Source: Pseudomonas sp. ML96
Lineage (GTDB): Bacteria; Pseudomonadota; Gammaproteobacteria; Pseudomonadales; Pseudomonadaceae
Length of the DNA stretch: 64,000 nt
Direction: 5' to 3'
NCBI RefSeq assembly: GCF_000761545.1
Contig: NZ_JPMY01000010.1
Coordinates: 62,001-126,000, forward strand
In this document: positions 60,122 to 64,000 of the stretch, in pieces
Numbering within the stretch: the stretch's first letter is position 1
Layout: the number at the start of each line of letters is the position of its first letter
The notes under the pieces: generated by a model
What the model was told of the DNA's origin: nothing
Databases searched by the model: none
The model's input: only the letters and a program-made list of their open reading frames with translations
Translations under genes and position numbers: made by a program

Positions 60122-62539
60122 TTACCAGTTGTAGCTCACCTTGGCCGTGATCTCGCGACCCGGGTTGTAATAGTCCGCGCTACCGCGGCCGACCACATGC
60201 TGCTCATCAAACAGGTTGCTGACGTTGATGGCCAGGTCAGTGCCCTTGACGATCTGGTAGTTGAACGCGGCGTCGAACAGCGTGGTGGCATCGCTCTTGC
60301 CGGTATTATTGAAGTCGCCGAAGTAGTAGGCGCCGACATAACGGGCGCCCAGGCCGACACTGACATCGGTGCCCGGCACGCTGTAATAGCTCCACAGCGA
60401 GGCCGAATGCTTGGGCGCCGAAACCATCTCGTTACCCTTGATAGATACAGCTTCATACGCCAACTTCGTCGGCGACCATGACTGCAGCGCACCACGCAGC
60501 ACTTCGGTGTCCATGTAGGAGTAGCCGCCGACCAGGATGAGGTTCTCGGTCAGCTCGGCCTTGGCCTCCAGGTCGAGGCCGCGCACGCGCTGCTCGCCCA
60601 CGGTCTGCTGATCGATCAGTCCGTTCGACTGCACGACAGCAGTGGAGATGTCTTCCTGGGTCAGCTCGTAGATGGCGGCGGAGAACAGCGCATTCATCTC
60701 CAGCGGCGAATACTTCACGCCCACTTCGTACTGCTTGCCGCGCTCCGGGGTCACACCGACTTCAGGCGGGGACACCGACTCCACCATGCTGACGTAGGTG
60801 GAAACCTCGTCGTTGACGATGTAGGTCAACGCGCCGCGGAAAGAGTTTTCCGAGAAATTATCCGAAGCCTTGGTGCTGTACAGGTGGTCGGTCTCGGAGA
60901 CGTCCATCGAGTCATGACGCATGCCGGCCGTGACGATGAAACGCTCGTAGAACGACAGGTTCTGCTGCAGGAATACCGATTTGGTGGTGTTATCCCGATC
61001 CTTGTCCTCGTAGACGATCGCCGGCGAAACGCCACGGTAGACCGGGTTGGTCACGTCGATGGGATCGGCGTCGCCATAGACCGAGACGTTCTCGGCGGAT
61101 GCATCGAGATACTCCACGCCGACGATGCTGCTGCTGTCGATATTTTCGAAGCGCGCGTCGTACTGCAGCATCACGTTGCCGTTGAACTGCTCGGCTTCGC
61201 TATCGGAGCCCAGGTAGCCACGATTGACCACGTTGCCGACATGCCCGGCAGCATCGCTGATATAGACGTAGCCGTACTCATCGCTCAGATCGCTGTGGCG
61301 CATGTTGCTGCGCAGGGTGAAGCCGTTGTCGAAGTCGTGGCTGAAGTTGGCGCTGACGTTGGTGCGCTCGACATCGTGGAAGTTGTAGCTCGGCTCGCCG
61401 AAGAACTCGTCGCGGTCGTACTCGCGGTCCATCGGGTAACCGCCGCTGTTGGGCGTGTTGTCCTGTCGCAGGTGGTCCACCACCAGGGTGGCCGAGGTAT
61501 AGGCCGTCGGCGCCCAGGTCAGGCCGCCCATCAAGAAGTTGTTGTCGTCCTGGGAGTGGTCGTACTCGCGATCGCTGTCCTGGAACTTGCCGGTGAAGCG
61601 GTAGGCCAGGGTCTGTTCCTCGTTCGCATCACCGGTATCCAGGCCAGATTCCATGTGGTTGAACGAGCCGTAGGTGGCATAGACCTGGCCGAACTTGCTG
61701 AAGCGCGGCTGCTTGGTCACGAAGTTCACCGAGCCGCCCGGGTCGGCCGGGCCGAACAGCGTGGAGTTGGCGCCACGCAGCACTTCGACACGCTCGTAGG
61801 CGAACGGCTCCTCGCGCACACCGCGCATCGAGCCCAGGGTCAGGCCGTCACGGTAGGTGGTGGCCTGGAAGCCGCGAATCTGGAAGTAGTCGTTACGGTC
61901 ATCGGTGCCGTAGTAGTCGGTGATCACACCCGGGGTGTACTGCAGGATCTCCTCGGTGGTGCTGGCGCTGCGCTGCTCGACTTCCTTCTGGGTCACCACG
62001 GAAACCGACGCCGGGGTGTTGAGGATGTTGGTCGCCACCTTGCCGCCGACCCACAGCTCCTGGGTCACCACCGAGGCAGCAGGGTCCTCTGCGGCCGCCT
62101 GGGAGTTGATCAGGATGGGCGCCAGGCGATAGGTCTCCTCGGCTTGCGCCACCTGCAACCCGTAGCTGCCATCGTCCTGCTGCACCGCCACCAGGCCGGT
62201 ACCGGACAGCAGCGCGGCCAGGCCGTCCGCTACCGCATAGCTGCCCTGCAGGCCTGGGCTGGTCACGCCCTCGGCCAGGCTGCCGGCGCCAACCAGGTAC
62301 ACGCCCGCCTCGCGGGAGAAGCGCGTCAGCGCGCTGGCCAGCGGACCTGCCGGAATGTCGTAGCTGCGCTCGGCGGCAACTGCGGCGCTGTCTTCGGCCA
62401 TGGCGAGCGGCGACCAGCTGGCCAGGCTCACGGCACTGCCCAACAGCGCCAGGTGAAGCGCCAGGCTCAGCGGGCGCAGGGCAAAGACGTGTGCGGCGAC
62501 ACCCGGACGGGCAACGCGCTGGTGACAGCGGTGGGACAT
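60122..62539 (-). CDS. TonB-dependent siderophore-type transducer (FpvA/FecA-like)
   Basis: The 805-residue protein has a signal peptide (about 1-48), an N-terminal STN signalling domain (about 58-115, SYDIPAGPLASALTRFSREAG), a plug (about 165-275, NDYFQIRGFQATTYRDGL and FGPADPGGSVNFVTKQP) and a C-terminal 22-strand beta-barrel ending in AKVSYNW with the terminal aromatic. The STN domain contacts FecR in the periplasm, so the protein both imports a ferric siderophore and signals its presence. ATG 62539 is preferred because GAGG is about 10 nt upstream; ATG 62548 has the SD too close. It is downstream of fecI-fecR-type genes, in the classical order. Confidence 0.92.
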   Translation of the reverse strand: MSHRCHQRVARPGVAAHVFALRPLSLALHLALLGSAVSLASWSPLAMAEDSAAVAAERSYDIPAGPLASALTRFSREAGVYLVGAGSLAEGVTSPGLQGSYAVADGLAALLSGTGLVAVQQDDGSYGLQVAQAEETYRLAPILINSQAAAEDPAASVVTQELWVGGKVATNILNTPASVSVVTQKEVEQRSASTTEEILQYTPGVITDYYGTDDRNDYFQIRGFQATTYRDGLTLGSMRGVREEPFAYERVEVLRGANSTLFGPADPGGSVNFVTKQPRFSKFGQVYATYGSFNHMESGLDTGDANEEQTLAYRFTGKFQDSDREYDHSQDDNNFLMGGLTWAPTAYTSATLVVDHLRQDNTPNSGGYPMDREYDRDEFFGEPSYNFHDVERTNVSANFSHDFDNGFTLRSNMRHSDLSDEYGYVYISDAAGHVGNVVNRGYLGSDSEAEQFNGNVMLQYDARFENIDSSSIVGVEYLDASAENVSVYGDADPIDVTNPVYRGVSPAIVYEDKDRDNTTKSVFLQQNLSFYERFIVTAGMRHDSMDVSETDHLYSTKASDNFSENSFRGALTYIVNDEVSTYVSMVESVSPPEVGVTPERGKQYEVGVKYSPLEMNALFSAAIYELTQEDISTAVVQSNGLIDQQTVGEQRVRGLDLEAKAELTENLILVGGYSYMDTEVLRGALQSWSPTKLAYEAVSIKGNEMVSAPKHSASLWSYYSVPGTDVSVGLGARYVGAYYFGDFNNTGKSDATTLFDAAFNYQIVKGTDLAINVSNLFDEQHVVGRGSADYYNPGREITAKVSYNW

Positions 62540-62660
62540 GGACGGCATTCCTCTGGAGCAAGGGTTGATGAGCGAAGACCCTCAACAGGCAATGCCACGC
62601 GGCCGCTCGAGGCGCCGATTCGGCGATGTTTCATGTCTTCTTACTGGGTAAACCAGCGAG

Positions 62661-62700
62661 CAGACAAAACCCGGAACCCCTTTCCTGAAATTTTTCTGGC
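62661..62700 (-). promoter_or_regulatory. Candidate iron-starvation (FecI-type) promoter before the transducer
   Basis: The 166-nt gap between the FecR gene and the receptor has an AT-rich block AAAAATTTCAGGAAAGGGG, then a GTTTTGTCTG segment, on the minus strand, as expected where a FecI-type sigma factor drives its receptor gene. No exact -35/-10 assignment is possible from one sequence. Confidence 0.3.
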
Positions 62701-62705
62701 CTGGC

Positions 62706-63695
62706 TCAGCGCCGGGCTTCGATGCTCGCCCACCAAGGCATGGGCTGCTCGATACGGATCGGCAACGCCGAGGCCAGCATGCGCAGCACGCGCTCGGAAT
62801 CCTGGATGGGGAAGTTGCCGTACACCCGCAGCTCGGCCACCTCGTCGGCCACGCCGAGGTGGCCGTGGCGATAGCGACGCAGCTCCTGCACCACCTCGCG
62901 CAGGGAGATGTTGTCGGCCAGCAGCGTGCCCTGGGTCCAGGCTTCGCGGGCCGCATCAGCGGCCAGACTGTCGCCGATGCGCTCGGCGTCGAACTGGGCC
63001 TGCTGGCCGGCGCCGACCACGCGGACTTCTCCACTGGCAGTGCGGATTTCCACGGCGCCTTCATAGACGGCCAGCCAGGTGCGTTCACTATCACCGCGTA
63101 CGTTGAAACGCGTGCCCAGGGCCTGCAGGCGCCCGTGCTCGGTCTCGACATAGAAGGGCCGCGCGTCCTTGGCGGTGGCGATGAACACCTCGCCGCGCAG
63201 CAGCGTGACGACACGCGCACGGGCGCTGAAGGTAAGGTCGATGGCGCTGGCGGTGTTGAGCCAGGCGCGCGAGCCATCGGCCAGGGTCATTTCACGCTGC
63301 TCGCCAGTGACGGTACGGTGATCCGCGCCCATGGCCATCAGGCTCGACGGCAGCAGCGCTTCGCGCCAGCCCAACCAGCCGCACAGGCTGCCGGTGGTAA
63401 TGACCGCCATCCCGGTCAGCAAACGGCGCCGCGAGTGCATGCGCCCGGCGGCGATATCCAGCGCATCGGCAGCCAGGCGCGTATCGGGCCGGCCACGCAG
63501 CGGTTCGAAATCACGGCTGATGCCTTCGACATAGCGCCAGGCCTGCTCGTGCAGCAGGTCCTCGCCCAACCAGGCCTGCCAGTGGGCACGCTGCTGGGCA
63601 CTGGCCTGGCCGTCACGCAGGGTGGCGTACCAGTAGGCCGCCTGCTCCAGCACGGCATGCGACGGCAAGCTTGGCTCGTAGGCACGGCTCTCCAT
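62706..63695 (-). CDS. FecR-family anti-sigma/sigma-regulator protein
   Basis: In this 329-residue protein, residues 15-60 form the cytoplasmic DUF4880 anti-sigma region (AAYWYATLRDGQASAQQRAH, then WQAWL). A single membrane helix follows (about 93-110), then a periplasmic FecR domain (about 120-215, TVTGEQREMTLADGSRAWLN) and a C-terminal STN-like DUF4974 region (about 255-325) that receives the receptor's STN domain. It relays siderophore binding to the FecI-type sigma factor. Its ATG overlaps the sigma stop by one base (TGATG), so translation is coupled. No Tat motif is seen in the signal region. Confidence 0.92.
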   Translation of the reverse strand: MESRAYEPSLPSHAVLEQAAYWYATLRDGQASAQQRAHWQAWLGEDLLHEQAWRYVEGISRDFEPLRGRPDTRLAADALDIAAGRMHSRRRLLTGMAVITTGSLCGWLGWREALLPSSLMAMGADHRTVTGEQREMTLADGSRAWLNTASAIDLTFSARARVVTLLRGEVFIATAKDARPFYVETEHGRLQALGTRFNVRGDSERTWLAVYEGAVEIRTASGEVRVVGAGQQAQFDAERIGDSLAADAAREAWTQGTLLADNISLREVVQELRRYRHGHLGVADEVAELRVYGNFPIQDSERVLRMLASALPIRIEQPMPWWASIEARR

Positions 63696-64000
63696 CAGCC
63701 GAGCGGCTCCTGGCGCAACGCGGCGACCGTTGCACTGGCGCGCAGGGTCAGACAGGCGAGCATGGCCTGGGCCACGTACTTGCGCACCATGCGCCCGGAA
63801 ACCCCCAGCTCTGCCCCAACCTCGTCGTCGGTCATCTCGCACACCACGGCCAGGATGAAGCCGCGCGCGGCCTTGGCCGACAGCGTCTGCAGCATGCCGC
63901 TGATTTCTTCCAGGGCTTGCAGCACCGCAGCCTGGCGCTCGGCGGAGGGGTATTGGTCTTCCGGCAACGCGGCCAGGGTGTCGAGCCAGGCGCGTTCGAT
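63695..64000 (-). CDS. FecI-type ECF sigma factor (5' end outside window)
   Basis: The visible 101 residues are the C-terminal part: the frame runs from IERAWLDTLAALPEDQYPSA into sigma region 4, with LSAKAARGFILAVVCEMTDD and the helix-turn-helix DDEVGAELGVSGRMVRKYVA. The N-terminal region 2 lies beyond the window. Genes of this type direct transcription of the cognate transducer gene under iron starvation. It overlaps the FecR gene by one base. Region 4 follows the usual pattern of Pseudomonas iron-starvation sigma factors. Confidence 0.85.
   Translation of the reverse strand: MERAWLDTLAALPEDQYPSAERQAAVLQALEEISGMLQTLSAKAARGFILAVVCEMTDDEVGAELGVSGRMVRKYVAQAMLACLTLRASATVAALRQEPLG

Overview
The window is about 64 kb of a GC-rich chromosome. 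Gene content and gene order point to a gammaproteobacterium of the genus Pseudomonas (broad sense), close to the P. aeruginosa side of the genus. The evidence is a set of conserved blocks: xerD-dsbC-hom-thrC next to a Na+/H+ antiporter, rpsP-rimM-trmD-rplS next to ffh and a CcsA-like gene, a NIF3-like gene near purL-mltF, tadA with a multicopper oxidase, guaB-guaA near xseA, the aapJQMP amino-acid ABC operon, and a secreted PaAP-type aminopeptidase with the same metal-ligand numbering as the P. aeruginosa enzyme. The species cannot be fixed from the sequence alone. No rRNA, tRNA, CRISPR array, prophage or transposase gene was seen. This is mostly core chromosome with a few accessory insertions.

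Layout. 1-8.8 kb: truncated APC permease, membrane-anchored TAXI solute-binding protein, secreted aminopeptidase, YejK nucleoid protein with a membrane glutaredoxin, GST-like protein, GIY-YIG protein, NTF2-like protein and a GlxA-type AraC regulator. 8.8-13.0 kb: aapJQMP uptake operon (minus strand). 13.4-18.0 kb: carboxylesterase, CRP-like/GGDEF diguanylate cyclase, membrane dipeptidase, RhlB helicase. 18.1-23.8 kb: RHH protein, PfpI-like protein, thrC, hom, dsbC, xerD. 23.9-31.6 kb: antiporter, thioesterase, the L19 ribosomal/tRNA-modification operon, ffh, CcsA-like protein and a CBS-pair protein lacking DUF21. 31.8-38.4 kb: MHS-type MFS transporter, SGNH hydrolase-purT, DUF1289, gamma carbonic anhydrase, two NUDIX enzymes, DUF2789 and a DUF6929-like protein. 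38.5-41.7 kb: L,D-transpeptidase and an ohrR / ohr-DUF2790-esterase peroxide locus. 41.8-50.5 kb: NIF3-like, CDGSH protein, purL, mltF, tadA, multicopper oxidase. 50.6-53.9 kb: a Fe3+-type ABC binding protein and permease without ATPase, and a LysE exporter. 54-60 kb: guaA, guaB, a zinc-ribbon hypothetical, xseA, an M23 peptidase. 60-64 kb: a TonB-dependent transducer, FecR and the 3' end of a FecI-type sigma factor.

Themes. De novo purine synthesis is represented by purL, purT, guaB and guaA. Iron and redox handling is represented by the FecI/FecR/TonB signalling set, a Fur-box-like ABC locus, the CDGSH protein, the multicopper oxidase and OhrR/Ohr. Periplasmic and wall processing is represented by MltF, the L,D-transpeptidase, the M23 peptidase and DsbC.

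The most unusual signal is a dispersed, non-coding, structured repeat with a core of exactly 121 nt. It is present three times (1086-1228, 37098-37240, and inverted at 39044-39164). Its stems differ in sequence between copies, but most differences are compensated on the opposite arm. Two copies begin on the last base of the stop codon of the preceding gene.
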